A stretch of DNA of 23,776 bases, from IMG/VR virus record IMGVR_UViG_3300048835_000278, positions 1 to 23,776 of that record, one strand, 5' to 3'. Under the pieces are notes generated by a model. That model made no database searches. It was not told where the DNA came from and saw only the letters and a list, made by a program, of their open reading frames with translations. This document shows, in pieces, positions 6,034 through 13,711 of the stretch. The DNA is from a virus. A program made the translations under genes and the position numbers. Every line of letters begins with the position of its first letter. Position 1 is the stretch's first letter.

Positions 6034-6242
6034 CCTGGGGTATCCACCACTTCGGTGCTCGGAGGGTACATACTTCATTTCGATGGGCCGTCCTGGTGAT
6101 CCGGGGCGGCTCTTCTCGTTGCGGGGAGGTGGGTCGTGCTGGCTGCGTTCTCCCGCTGGTTGTTGGATCGGGTGGTGCCTCGTCGGGCGGTGCAGGCGGG
6201 GCCGTGTCGTCCGTTGGGTGGCCATCGTTCGTGGCGGCCGTA
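6034..6242 (+). other. 209-bp gap between the replication and packaging modules
   Basis: No convincing gene is seen here. The first 60 bases are less GC-rich than their surroundings and contain CATACT at 6069-6074, a weak -10-like element; no good -35 is seen. The gap lies directly ahead of the HNH-TerS-TerL block, where cohesive-end phages often have their cos site and a late promoter. Neither can be proven from sequence alone. A short ATG frame opening at 6083 is Arg/Gly-rich and looks spurious. Confidence 0.35.
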
Positions 6243-6587
6243 ATGCCGTCTCGTCCTCGGCGTCCTCGGTCCCGGGAGTTGTACGACGCCGACCATGAGC
6301 GCCGCACTCGTGCGGCGATCGATGCGGAGCCGTGGTGCCATGCCCGAGGTGGTTGCCCGCACGCTGATGCGGGCACTCGGGCCAATCCGTTGACCGGTGA
6401 TCATCCTTGGTCGCTGGCCAGCTTCGGTGGTGACGTCGATGCGTGGCGGTCTCAGCCTCGGGTGCCGCTGTGTCGGCGCTGCAACTCCTCGAAGGGCGGT
6501 TCGCCGCTGGTGGAGGGGGAGGGGCGGGCGAAAAGTTCGGGCCCGGGGCGGGGCGGCCAGGACCCGCCAGCGTTCCTCTCTCGCTGA
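6243..6587 (+). CDS. Small HNH endonuclease next to the terminase genes
   Basis: The 114-residue product has a basic N-terminus (PSRPRRPRSREL) and an HNH core: C32 and C38 (WCHARGGCPH), D53-H54 (TGDHPWSL), a 'FGGD' turn, and C77-x2-C80-N81 with K84 (LCRRCNSSKGG), followed by a Gly/Ser-rich tail. Stand-alone HNH proteins beside the small terminase are a recurring part of cos-type packaging machines, where they help the terminase cut; that is the likely role here. ATG at 6243 has no good ribosome binding site; GTG at 6231 is an alternative. The gene uses more T-ending codons than most neighbours (8 of its first 23), a mild hint of separate origin. Confidence 0.8.
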   Translation: MPSRPRRPRSRELYDADHERRTRAAIDAEPWCHARGGCPHADAGTRANPLTGDHPWSLASFGGDVDAWRSQPRVPLCRRCNSSKGGSPLVEGEGRAKSSGPGRGGQDPPAFLSR

Positions 6588-6623
6588 CGAAAGTCCGGAC
6601 CCCGCGTACCCAAGGAGGCGGTG

Positions 6624-7118
6624 ATGGGTGTTGCGGGCAAGGGCCGGCCGAAGAAGCCGACGGCCCTCCAGTTGGTGCAGGGCACCCGCAAGGATCGGAT
6701 CAACCGGTCCGCTCCGATGCCTCACGAGGTGGAGGTCGTGCCGCCGGCGTGGCTGCGCCCTCGGGCGGTGGCCGAGTGGGATCGGTTGGCCCCGGACCTG
6801 ATCGACCAGGGGGTGCTGACGGGCTGGGATGTGCAGGCGTTCGCTGAGTGGTGCGATGCGGTGGCCACCGTGGCTGAGGCGGCTGAGCAACTGGCGGCCG
6901 ACGGGCACATGGTGGAGCGCCCGGTGTTCGACCGCAACGGCGCCAAGACCGGGTTTCGGGTGGTGCCGAACGAGTGGTTCTACATCCAGAAGGCGGCGCT
7001 CGAGGTGAGCGCGAAGAGGGCAGCGCGGTTCGGGCTGACGCCGGCGGAGCGGTCGGCGCTGCCGATCGACCGGGGAGGCGCTGGTGACGGCCAAGACCCG
7101 GAGCGGTTCTTCATCTGA
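6624..7118 (+). CDS. terS: Terminase small subunit (P27-like family)
   Basis: The 164-residue protein opens with 'GKGRPKKPTALQLVQGTRKDR.N', the classic start of P27/Terminase_4 small subunits, followed by 'PP.WL...A..EW.RL...L...G.LT..D...F..WC', also typical. It should bind the packaging initiation site and regulate the large subunit. AAGGAGG at 6612-6618 stands 5 bases before ATG 6624, which I prefer over the in-frame GTG at 6621. The end of the gene overlaps the large subunit by 35 bases. Confidence 0.92.
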   Translation: MGVAGKGRPKKPTALQLVQGTRKDRINRSAPMPHEVEVVPPAWLRPRAVAEWDRLAPDLIDQGVLTGWDVQAFAEWCDAVATVAEAAEQLAADGHMVERPVFDRNGAKTGFRVVPNEWFYIQKAALEVSAKRAARFGLTPAERSALPIDRGGAGDGQDPERFFI

Positions 7119-8868
7119 GCCAAGGGCCAGGGCCCGGGCGAAGCGGGCGCCGCTGGATCCGGCGAAGCGGTGGCGGCCGGCTGACCGGCGGGGCCCGGTG
7201 TGCGGCTACGAGTTCGACGGGAAGGTCTGCAAGAAGAAGGGGGCTCACTACTGCGAGCCGAGGGCTGACCGGCCGGTGAAGTTCTGCGCCGAGGTGCTGC
7301 GCCACACGTCGGGGCCGTACGCCCGGCGGGCGTTCGTGCTGGAGCGGTGGCAGGAGATGGAGATCGTGCGGCCGCTCTTCGGGGAGGTCGTGTGGTCCGA
7401 GGACTGGTCGCGCTACGTGCGCCGGTACCGGATCGCCTACATCGTGATGGCCCGCAAGAACGGCAAGAGCGCGCTTGCCGCTGCTCTGGTGCTGTACCTG
7501 CTGGTCGCTGACGGTGAAGAGGCGGCCGAGGTGTACGGGGCGGCGAAGAACACCCGTCAGGCCGGCAAGGTGTACATGCCGGTGAAGCGGATGATGCAGC
7601 TGTCACCGCAGCTGACGGCCGCCCTGGACGAGAACAAGGCGGCCCGCCGGATCTACCACGAGGCCAGGGGCTCGTTCTACGAGGTGATCCCTGCTGATGC
7701 GCTCGGCGAGCTCGGCCACAACCCGCACGGGTTCGTGCTCGACGAGGTGCTCTCCCAGCCGAACCGGGACCTGTGGGACGCGATGCGTACCGCCACGGGT
7801 GCCCGGGCTCAGCCGCTGCTGATCGCCATCACCACCGAGACGAACCTCCCGGAGTCCTTCGGGGCGGATCTGATCGACGAGGCCGAACGGGTGCAGGAGG
7901 ACCCGGCCAGGGCGGCGCACATCTTCGCCTGGGTCCGCAAGACCCCGATCGCCGCGGACCCGTTCGACGAGAAGACCTGGCCGATCGCCAACCCGGCGCT
8001 CGGGTCGTTCAAGTCGAAGTCCGAGATGCGGGCCATGGCCGAGGAGGCCCGCGAGGACCCGGTGAAGCTCGACGCGTTCATGCAGCTGCAGCTCAACATC
8101 CGCCGGTCCGTGGTGACCCGGTGGATGCCGCTGCCTCTGTGGGACCGTGCGGGCGGTGCCGTCAACGAGGCTGACCTGCGAGGCCGGGCCTGCTTCGCCG
8201 GCCTCGACCTCGCCTCGACCACCGACCTGGCGGCCTGGGTGCTGCGGTTCCCGCCGACTGGCACCGAGCCTGGTGCGGTGCTGTGGCGGTTCTGGACCCC
8301 TGAGGCCGAGCTCCGCACGCTCGACCGTCACACGAACAAGGCGGCGTCTCGGTGGGTGGCCGAGGGGTTCCTCACCGCCACCGAGGGCGACTGGATCGAC
8401 TACGCTGGCGACCCCACCACCGGCCGGTCCGGTTCCGGGCTCGCCATCCACCCCCAGCTCGCTGCGGATGCTGCCCGATTCCGGATCGTCCGGGTCGGCT
8501 ACGACTCGTGGCAGGCGGTGAACACGGCCCAGTTCCTCCAGCGGCTGCTCGGTGACGACGCGGTGCGCCCGGTGGCCCAGGGCTACGGGCTGTCCGAGCC
8601 GCTCAAGGAGCTCATGCGCCTGGTCCAGCACGACGCCGCAGCGGACTACGCCGACGACCTGCTCCTCGGCCATGGCGGCCACCCGGTGGCCCGCTGGAAC
8701 GCTGACAGCGCCGAGGTCCGCCGGGACGACCAGGACCGCATCAAGTTGGTGAAGCCGGACCGGGCCAAGGTCGGCAAGCGGATCGACGGGCTGGCGGCCC
8801 TGGCCAACGCCATGAAGGTCGAGTTGGACCACATCGAGCAGCGACCCAAGGAGGTGAACCTGTGGTGA
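7084..8868 (+). CDS. terL: Terminase large subunit (packaging ATPase/nuclease)
   Basis: The 594-residue protein matches HK97-type Terminase_1 proteins. The ATPase has a Walker A-like ARKNGKS (123-129) and a Walker B 'GFVLDE' (216-221), with the motor coupling motif probably near ITTETN (249-254). The RNase H-like nuclease follows, with candidate acidic ligands D375 (GLDLASTTD), D474 (GYDSW) and D568 (KRIDG). It drives DNA into the prohead through the portal and cuts it at start and finish. GTG at 7084 has a GGGGAGG 5 bases upstream. The length is usual for the family. An early C40/C49/C57 group (CGYEFDGKVC...C) may bind zinc. Confidence 0.96.
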   Translation: MTAKTRSGSSSEPRARARAKRAPLDPAKRWRPADRRGPVCGYEFDGKVCKKKGAHYCEPRADRPVKFCAEVLRHTSGPYARRAFVLERWQEMEIVRPLFGEVVWSEDWSRYVRRYRIAYIVMARKNGKSALAAALVLYLLVADGEEAAEVYGAAKNTRQAGKVYMPVKRMMQLSPQLTAALDENKAARRIYHEARGSFYEVIPADALGELGHNPHGFVLDEVLSQPNRDLWDAMRTATGARAQPLLIAITTETNLPESFGADLIDEAERVQEDPARAAHIFAWVRKTPIAADPFDEKTWPIANPALGSFKSKSEMRAMAEEAREDPVKLDAFMQLQLNIRRSVVTRWMPLPLWDRAGGAVNEADLRGRACFAGLDLASTTDLAAWVLRFPPTGTEPGAVLWRFWTPEAELRTLDRHTNKAASRWVAEGFLTATEGDWIDYAGDPTTGRSGSGLAIHPQLAADAARFRIVRVGYDSWQAVNTAQFLQRLLGDDAVRPVAQGYGLSEPLKELMRLVQHDAAADYADDLLLGHGGHPVARWNADSAEVRRDDQDRIKLVKPDRAKVGKRIDGLAALANAMKVELDHIEQRPKEVNLW

Positions 8869-9107
8869 AGCGATCGATCTCCAGTCTGCGCCGAGCTTGG
8901 GTCACCGCCGTGCTGGCCGTGGCCACCTTGGCCATGGTGCCGGTGGCGCTGGCGTGGCGGGCCCGGGCCGAACTGCTCGAGCTCGCTGCGGCGGGTTGCC
9001 TGGCCTTCGCAGCTGCTGCCCACGTGGAGCGCGGGGCGTGGCTGGTGGCCGCTGCGGCGGCGGGGGCGAAGGCCACGGAGATCGCCCGGCGTGAGGCTCG
9101 TCGGTGA
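8862..9107 (+). CDS. Small two-helix membrane protein
   Basis: The 81-residue product has a basic start (VKRSISSLRRAW), a hydrophobic stretch at about 13-32 (VTAVLAVATLAMVPVALAW), a second less pronounced one at about 37-67 that is Ala-rich, and an Arg-rich end. It therefore probably spans the membrane once or twice. AAGGAGG at 8848-8854 favours GTG 8862 (7 bases) over GTG 8865. Its stop overlaps the portal GTG. Its place between large terminase and portal is unusual for a holin; the role is unknown. Confidence 0.6.
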   Translation: MVKRSISSLRRAWVTAVLAVATLAMVPVALAWRARAELLELAAAGCLAFAAAAHVERGAWLVAAAAAGAKATEIARREARR

Positions 9108-10339
9108 CGGTCCTGTCCAGCTTGTTCGGGCGGCCGTCGCGCTCGATCGAGTCCGAGCCGCTCACCTCGGAGAACCTGGCTGCGTGGTTCAGCGGCGGCC
9201 GCCGCGCTGCCGGCGTGGCGGTCACTGAGCAGCGGGTGCTCGGCTTGCCGGCCTACTACCGGGCGCTGGCGGTGACCGCTGGCACGCTGGCCATGCTGCC
9301 GTTGCACACCTACCGCAGGGGCACCCGTGACCCGTTCGTGGTCCCGACGGTGCTGGCCCGACCGAACCCTCGCCAGACCCAGATCGAGTGGCGGACCACC
9401 TGCTACCTGCACGGCATCGCCTGGGGGGCGAGCTTCAACCGCAAGCTCCGCAACGGTGCGGGCCAGGTGGTGCAGGTGTGGCCGCTGCACCCGGGCCGCT
9501 GTCGGACCGTCGAGACCGACCTGACCGGCGACAACCCCGAGGGCCTGTTGTTCCTCGTCCGGGACAACAAGGGCGTCGAGCACCGCTACACGTCCCGCGA
9601 CGTCCTCCACATCCCGTACCTGTCGATGGATGGCATCTCGGGGATTCGCCCGCTCGAGGTGTTCCGTCAGTCGTTGGGGATCTCGATCGCCACCGATGAC
9701 TCCGCAGCGTCGTTCTTCGCCAACGGGTCCCGGCTGTCGGGGGTCCTGACCACCGAGGGGGAGCTGTCCAAGACGGGCGCGGATCGGCTGAAGGCGCGGT
9801 GGAGGGCGTTGACATCGGGCCCGGACCGCACTGGTGACGTGGCAGTCCTGGACTCGGGGGCGTCGTTCACGCCGGTGGCCATCCCTCCGGTGGACGCTCA
9901 GCTGTTGGAGTCTCGGAAGTGGTCGGTGTCGGACATCGCCCGCATGGTCGGGCTTCCGCCGCACCTGGTCGGCGACATCACCAACTCGACCAGCTGGGGG
10001 ACCGGCATCGAGGAGCAGGTGCTGGGGTGGGTGAAGTTCACGCTCGGCAACTGGATCGAGCTGCACGAGCAGCGCTACGACCTGGAGCTCCTGCCGGAGA
10101 TCGCCTACTGCAAGCACAAGCTCGAGGGGCTGCTGCGCGGTGACGCCAAGACCCGCGCCGCGTTCTACCACTCCGCGATCACCGACGGCTGGATGACCCG
10201 CAACGAGGTCCGCGACCTCGAAGACCGCGAACCCGCCGACGGCCTCGACGAGTACATCGTCCCGTCGAACATGACGCTCATCTCCGTCGACGGCGAGCTC
10301 GTGCCGCTCTCAGCCGCTGGCAACGCCGGCGACGCCTGA
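9104..10339 (+). CDS. Portal protein, HK97 family
   Basis: The 411-residue protein carries the HK97 portal pattern: an N-terminal 'LPAYYRALAVTAGTLAMLPLHTYRR', then 'HGIAWGASFNRKLR', 'PLHPGRCR', 'DVLHIPYLSMDGISGIRPLEVFRQSLG', and the late 'DIARMVGLPPHLVGD' with 'IEEQVLGWVKFTLGNWIELHEQ', followed by the clip/crown region 'HSAITDGWMTRNEVRDLEDREPADGLDEY'. Twelve copies should form the DNA gate at one capsid vertex, binding terminase and, later, the head-tail adaptor. GTG at 9104 overlaps the previous stop (GTGA). The length is normal for the family. Confidence 0.96.
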   Translation: MTVLSSLFGRPSRSIESEPLTSENLAAWFSGGRRAAGVAVTEQRVLGLPAYYRALAVTAGTLAMLPLHTYRRGTRDPFVVPTVLARPNPRQTQIEWRTTCYLHGIAWGASFNRKLRNGAGQVVQVWPLHPGRCRTVETDLTGDNPEGLLFLVRDNKGVEHRYTSRDVLHIPYLSMDGISGIRPLEVFRQSLGISIATDDSAASFFANGSRLSGVLTTEGELSKTGADRLKARWRALTSGPDRTGDVAVLDSGASFTPVAIPPVDAQLLESRKWSVSDIARMVGLPPHLVGDITNSTSWGTGIEEQVLGWVKFTLGNWIELHEQRYDLELLPEIAYCKHKLEGLLRGDAKTRAAFYHSAITDGWMTRNEVRDLEDREPADGLDEYIVPSNMTLISVDGELVPLSAAGNAGDA

Positions 10340-10361
10340 ACCCGACCCCTGGAGGTCACCC

Positions 10362-11261
10362 ATGTCTCGTGCCGTCCCTGACATGGCGCGCCGGTCGATC
10401 CCGATCGACACCGGCCGCCGCACCATCGACCTGCCCGTCGACGCCGCCGGCCACATCCGCCGGGTTGCGCCGCTCGACCAGCGGGCGGTCACACGAGCCG
10501 ACGGCGACCCCGACGCGGCGATCGGCTTCAAGGGCCACGCCGCGGTGTTCAACACCCGCACCTGGATCGGATCGAAGCGGTGGGGGTTCTGGGAGGAGAT
10601 CGCCCCCGGAGCCTTCACCAAGTCACTCGGCGAGTCCGACGTCCGGTTCCTCATCAACCACGACCCGAACCTGATCCTCGCCCGGATGGCCCACACGGCC
10701 AAGGACACGCTCGCCCTGGTCGAAGACGAGATCGGCCTGGCTGTCGACGCCGACATGGCGCCCACCAGCTACGGCCGGGACCTGGCGATCTCCCTCGAGC
10801 GCAGTGACGTCACCCAGATGTCGTTCGCGTTCGACATGATCGCCTACGAGTGGTCCTACCTCGCTGACGGCACCGAGCTGCTCCGCCACACCGAGGTGTC
10901 CCTGTGGGACGTCTCGCCGGTCACCTATCCCGCCTACGTCGAGACCGACGCCGGGCTCCGCATGGACGTGATGGCCGCGGCCCGCTCGGCGGGCTGGTCC
11001 GCTGTGGACCTCGATCTGTTGGCCCGCCAACTTGCGGACCCCACGCCCGACACGCTCGCCGCGCTCCAGGCGCTGGCGCGAGGCGTAGAGATCTCCCCGC
11101 CGGCTGAGACCACGGGGAACACCAGCGGCGCCAGCCGCTCCGAGGAAGCCAACGACCCGCCGGCTGAGACCACGGGCACCGACGACGACCTCGACCCCGG
11201 CGACCGCATCCGCGATCTCCGGTTCCAGACCCTCAGCCGTTCCTTCGAAAGGGGACAGTGA
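10362..11261 (+). CDS. Prohead protease, HK97 family (peptidase S78)
   Basis: The 299-residue protein has 'GFKGHAAVFNT' (55-65), 'EEIAPGAFTKSL' (78-89), 'RFLINHDPNLILAR' with the presumed catalytic H100, and 'VTQMSFAFD' with the presumed catalytic S154, then 'VSLWDVSPVTYPAY'. This is the standard S78 order. It should assemble inside the prohead and remove the scaffold-like N-terminal arm of the capsid protein. The C-terminal 60 residues are disordered and acidic, with PPAETTG twice, coded by a perfect 21-bp repeat. GGAGG at 10351-10355 sets ATG 10362. The gene lies immediately before its substrate. Confidence 0.95.
   Translation: MSRAVPDMARRSIPIDTGRRTIDLPVDAAGHIRRVAPLDQRAVTRADGDPDAAIGFKGHAAVFNTRTWIGSKRWGFWEEIAPGAFTKSLGESDVRFLINHDPNLILARMAHTAKDTLALVEDEIGLAVDADMAPTSYGRDLAISLERSDVTQMSFAFDMIAYEWSYLADGTELLRHTEVSLWDVSPVTYPAYVETDAGLRMDVMAAARSAGWSAVDLDLLARQLADPTPDTLAALQALARGVEISPPAETTGNTSGASRSEEANDPPAETTGTDDDLDPGDRIRDLRFQTLSRSFERGQ
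11096..11176 (+). repeat. Perfect 21-bp direct repeat in the protease tail
   Basis: Bases 11096-11116 recur exactly at 11156-11176, 60 bp apart and in the same frame, each giving PPAETTG. The intervening DNA is not repeated. It lies in the low-complexity linker of the prohead protease and looks like a local duplication whose spacer has diverged, or a site under nucleotide-level constraint. Confidence 0.85.
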
Positions 11262-11262
11262 C

Positions 11263-12522
11263 ATGCCAACCGAACGAGACCTGCTCGACCGTCAGGCCAA
11301 CCTGTGGTCGCAGATGCAGGAGATCCGCACCAAGGTCGACGCCGACGGGTGGACGCCCGAGCTGCGCGAGTCGTGGGAGAAGGCCGACGCCGACCTGGTG
11401 ACGGTGATGGACGACGTCGACCGCGAGCTGCGCTCCAAGGAGCTCAACAAGCGCTTCGAGGCGATCGACCAGGACACCATCGTCATGGGCGGTGACGGCA
11501 ACCCCGCCGGCGCCGGCGACGAGGCGAAGTACCGCAAGGCCTTCGAGCGGTTCATCCGTGGCGGTGTCGCCGACATGGATGCCGAGCAGCGCCAGCTGCT
11601 GCAGGCCAACCTCGACACCAGCCAGGAGGCCCGGGCGCTCGGCACCGGGGCCGGGTTCACCGGTGGCTACACCGTGAGCGAGGGCTTCTGGGCGAAGGTC
11701 ACCGAGACCCAGAAGCTGTACTCGGGGGCCATCGAAGGCGCCGAGGTGATCACCACCGACACCGGCGCCACGCTCCCGTGGGCCACCAACGACGACACGT
11801 CGATGATGGGCTACCAGCTCGGCGAGAACGTCGAGGCCACCAACGAGGGCGACGTCGAGTTCGGCAAGAACCAGCTCGAGGCGTTCACCTTCGTGTCCGG
11901 TGTCCAGAAGGTGTCCTTCGCTCTGCTCCAGGACGCCTCGATCGACATCGAGGCGTTCGTGGGCCGCAAGATCGGCATCCGCCTCGGCCGGATCGGGAAC
12001 CTGCGGGCCACCACCGGCAACGGCACCACCCAGCCCCAGGGCTACATGACCGGGCTCACCACCGGCCGCACCACCGACTCCGCCACCGCGATCACCTACA
12101 ACGAGATCATCGACCTGGAGCACTCCGTCGACGCCGCCTACCGCGACCCGGCCCGCTGCAAGTTCAAGTTCAACGACCTGCTGTTCGCGTACCTCCGCAA
12201 GATCCGTGACGACTCCGGCGGTGCCGGCGTCGGCCGGCCGCTGTGGCAGCCCTCGGTCCAGGTCGGCGCCCCGTCGACGTTCAACGGCTACGGCTACGTG
12301 ATCAACAACGACATGGACTCCACCGTCACCGCCTCCAAGAAGACCGTGGCCTTCGGTGACTGGTCCCAGGCGTTCGTGGTCCGCAAGGTCAAGGGCGCGT
12401 CGGTGATCCGCTTCGCCGAGAAGTTCGCCGACTCGCTGCAGGTCGGGTTCCTCACCTACGAGCGGTGGGACTCGCTCGTCCAGGACCCCTCCGCGGCGAA
12501 GGTCCTCACCCAGCACACCTGA
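11263..12522 (+). CDS. Major capsid protein, HK97 fold
   Basis: The 419-residue protein begins with a helical, charged delta-like region (1 to about 70: DLLDRQANLWSQMQEIRTKVD...), a linker (MGGDGNPAGAGDE), then 'KYRKAFERFIRGG'. Its mature part begins near 'EARALGTGAGFTGGYTVSEGFWAKV', typical of phage_capsid family proteins, and includes 'TDTGATLPWATNDD', 'LEAFTFVSGVQKVSFALLQDASIDIEAFVGRKIGIRLGR' and 'GNGTTQPQGYMTG'. It builds the icosahedral shell; the delta part acts as internal scaffold and should be cut off by the protease encoded just upstream, probably at about residue 115-130. A GGGG stretch at 11251-11254 serves ATG 11263. A strong hairpin follows the stop. Confidence 0.96.
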   Translation: MPTERDLLDRQANLWSQMQEIRTKVDADGWTPELRESWEKADADLVTVMDDVDRELRSKELNKRFEAIDQDTIVMGGDGNPAGAGDEAKYRKAFERFIRGGVADMDAEQRQLLQANLDTSQEARALGTGAGFTGGYTVSEGFWAKVTETQKLYSGAIEGAEVITTDTGATLPWATNDDTSMMGYQLGENVEATNEGDVEFGKNQLEAFTFVSGVQKVSFALLQDASIDIEAFVGRKIGIRLGRIGNLRATTGNGTTQPQGYMTGLTTGRTTDSATAITYNEIIDLEHSVDAAYRDPARCKFKFNDLLFAYLRKIRDDSGGAGVGRPLWQPSVQVGAPSTFNGYGYVINNDMDSTVTASKKTVAFGDWSQAFVVRKVKGASVIRFAEKFADSLQVGFLTYERWDSLVQDPSAAKVLTQHT

Positions 12523-12542
12523 CCCGGCCGGGAGTCAGACCA

Positions 12543-12571
12543 CAGCACCCGCCCCGCTGGGGCGGGTGCTG
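12543..12571 (+). terminator. Strong hairpin after the capsid gene
   Basis: A perfect 13-bp stem (CAGCACCCGCCCC with its complement) closes a 3-base loop (GCT), 20 bases after the capsid stop and 52 bases before the next start. No T tract follows. In actinobacteria such stems can terminate partially, attenuate or protect the 3' end of abundant mRNA, which fits a very highly expressed capsid gene followed by a separately dosed gene. Confidence 0.7.
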
Positions 12572-12623
12572 GAGCCTGACGCTCGACCCCGAGCACCAGA
12601 CACCCTGAGGAGGGAAACCCACC

Positions 12624-13025
12624 ATGTCACTCGTCTCCAACCAGGACATCGACGCCGGGGTGAGCATCGTCTCCACCCAGCTCCCGAACGTCCGCACCAC
12701 CAGCGCCGACGGCACCACCGTCGACCGGTCCGGCTACACCCGGGCCATGTTCATCGCCCACCTGGGCACCATCACCGACGGGACGTTCGCGTTCGACCCC
12801 GAGGAGTCCGACAACGGCACCGACTGGTCGAACATCGCCGCATCGGACCTGTCCGGGGCGTTCGTGTCGGGCACCTCGGCCGCGGATGACCGCACCCAGA
12901 AGGTCGGCTACCTCGGCAGCAAGCGCTACCTGCGCTGCAACCTCACCGTGTCGGGCTCGCCGTCGACCGGCGGCGCCGTCGGTGTCTCCGTGCTGCTCGC
13001 CGGTGCCCGCCGGGTCACTCCCTGA
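12624..13025 (+). CDS. Putative head decoration / structural protein
   Basis: The 133-residue beta-rich protein has a pattern I associate with small phage head proteins found after capsid genes: 'VD.SGYTRAMFIAHLGTITDGTFAFDPEESDNGTDWSNIAASDL', then 'KVGYLGSKRYLRCNLTVSG' and a final 'VSVLLAGARR'. Such proteins are usually annotated as decoration, head-fibre or capsid-stabilising components that sit on the shell surface. GAGGAGGG at 12607-12614 gives a strong ribosome binding site 9 bases before ATG 12624, consistent with high expression. Hairpins lie on both sides of the gene, so it may have its own transcript level. Confidence 0.6.
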   Translation: MSLVSNQDIDAGVSIVSTQLPNVRTTSADGTTVDRSGYTRAMFIAHLGTITDGTFAFDPEESDNGTDWSNIAASDLSGAFVSGTSAADDRTQKVGYLGSKRYLRCNLTVSGSPSTGGAVGVSVLLAGARRVTP

Positions 13026-13042
13026 CCCAGGGCACCCCCCTC

Positions 13043-13083
13043 GTGTCTGGCCGGCCGTCTGAGGGGACCGGCCGGCCAGACAC
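13043..13083 (+). terminator. Strong hairpin after the decoration gene
   Basis: A perfect 15-bp inverted repeat (13043-13057 with 13069-13083, core GGCCGGCC) surrounds an 11-base loop and lies 17 bases after the decoration gene's stop, 22 bases before the next ATG. There is no T tract. It mirrors the hairpin upstream of the decoration gene and probably limits read-through or stabilises the upstream mRNA. A GTG inside the stem opens an upstream extension of the next gene, which I reject as its start. Confidence 0.7.
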
Positions 13084-13105
13084 CCCACCACGGAAGGAAC
13101 TCCAC

Positions 13106-13708
13106 ATGCTCGTCACCATGACCACCAACATCGGCGGCCACCGCAACGGTGAGCCCTGGCCGACCAAGGGCGGCACCATCGACCTGCCCGTCCCGGAGGC
13201 GCTCGACCTGATCGGCGCCGGCTACGCGGCAGCCGCCGACCCGGCCCAGGCGCTCGCCATCGTTCTCGGGGCCGCCCCCGACACCGCACCCACCAGCCCG
13301 GCCCCGTTCGATGTGGCCAAGGCGACCAAGCGCCAGCTGGCCGAACTGGCCGCCGACCGAGGTCTCGACGTCGACGTGAAGCTCCCCGTCAAGGAGCTGC
13401 GCCAGGCCGTGGCCACCGCACTGGAGGCAACCGCCGATGAGACCCACCCCACCGAACCCGACACCGACACCATCGGACCGGGCGACGGCACCTGGCCCGA
13501 CCCGGGCAGCGGTGAAGAGGCCGTCGAGGTCGGCCTCGACGACCTCGACAAGGGGCAGCTCCTCGACCTCGCCGCGGACCTGAACGTCTCGGTCAACCCG
13601 GCCCTCGACGCCGAGGAGATCCGGGCCGTGCTCGCCGACGCCGGCGTGATGGGCCAGCTGGTCGTGGACGACCCGGACCTGCCGCCGGCTGAGCCACTCG
13701 AGGCCTGA
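13106..13708 (+). CDS. Head-tail region protein with two SAP/HeH-like motifs
   Basis: ATG at 13106 follows AAGGA at 13094-13098. The 200-residue product opens with a beta-rich 'HRNGEPWPTKGGTIDLPVPEALDLIGAGYAA', a pattern common to small head/neck proteins, and then has two helix-extended-helix motifs separated by an acidic linker: 'ATKRQLAELAADRGLDVDVKLPVKELRQAVATAL' condensed as residues 72-105, and 'LDKGQLLDLAADLNVSVNPALDAEEIRAVLADAG' as residues about 151-185. These resemble SAP/HeH/LEM-type modules. The gene lies between head and connector genes, so a virion or assembly role is likely; the motif may bind DNA or another protein. The exact function is unknown. Confidence 0.6.
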   Translation: MLVTMTTNIGGHRNGEPWPTKGGTIDLPVPEALDLIGAGYAAAADPAQALAIVLGAAPDTAPTSPAPFDVAKATKRQLAELAADRGLDVDVKLPVKELRQAVATALEATADETHPTEPDTDTIGPGDGTWPDPGSGEEAVEVGLDDLDKGQLLDLAADLNVSVNPALDAEEIRAVLADAGVMGQLVVDDPDLPPAEPLEA

Positions 13709-13711
13709 CCG

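Noticed and set aside
6046-6074. A sigma-70-type promoter before the packaging genes
   Set aside because: CATACT at 6069-6074 is a plausible -10, but no convincing -35 stands at the right distance, so it is mentioned only in the gap entry.
6083-6298. Short ORF in the gap before the HNH gene
   Set aside because: It is Arg/Gly/Cys/Trp-rich with no motif and has no ribosome binding site; it overlaps the HNH start.
13043-13105. Upstream GTG start for the SAP-motif gene
   Set aside because: The GTG lies within a 15-bp hairpin stem, while ATG 13106 has a good AAGGA ribosome binding site.
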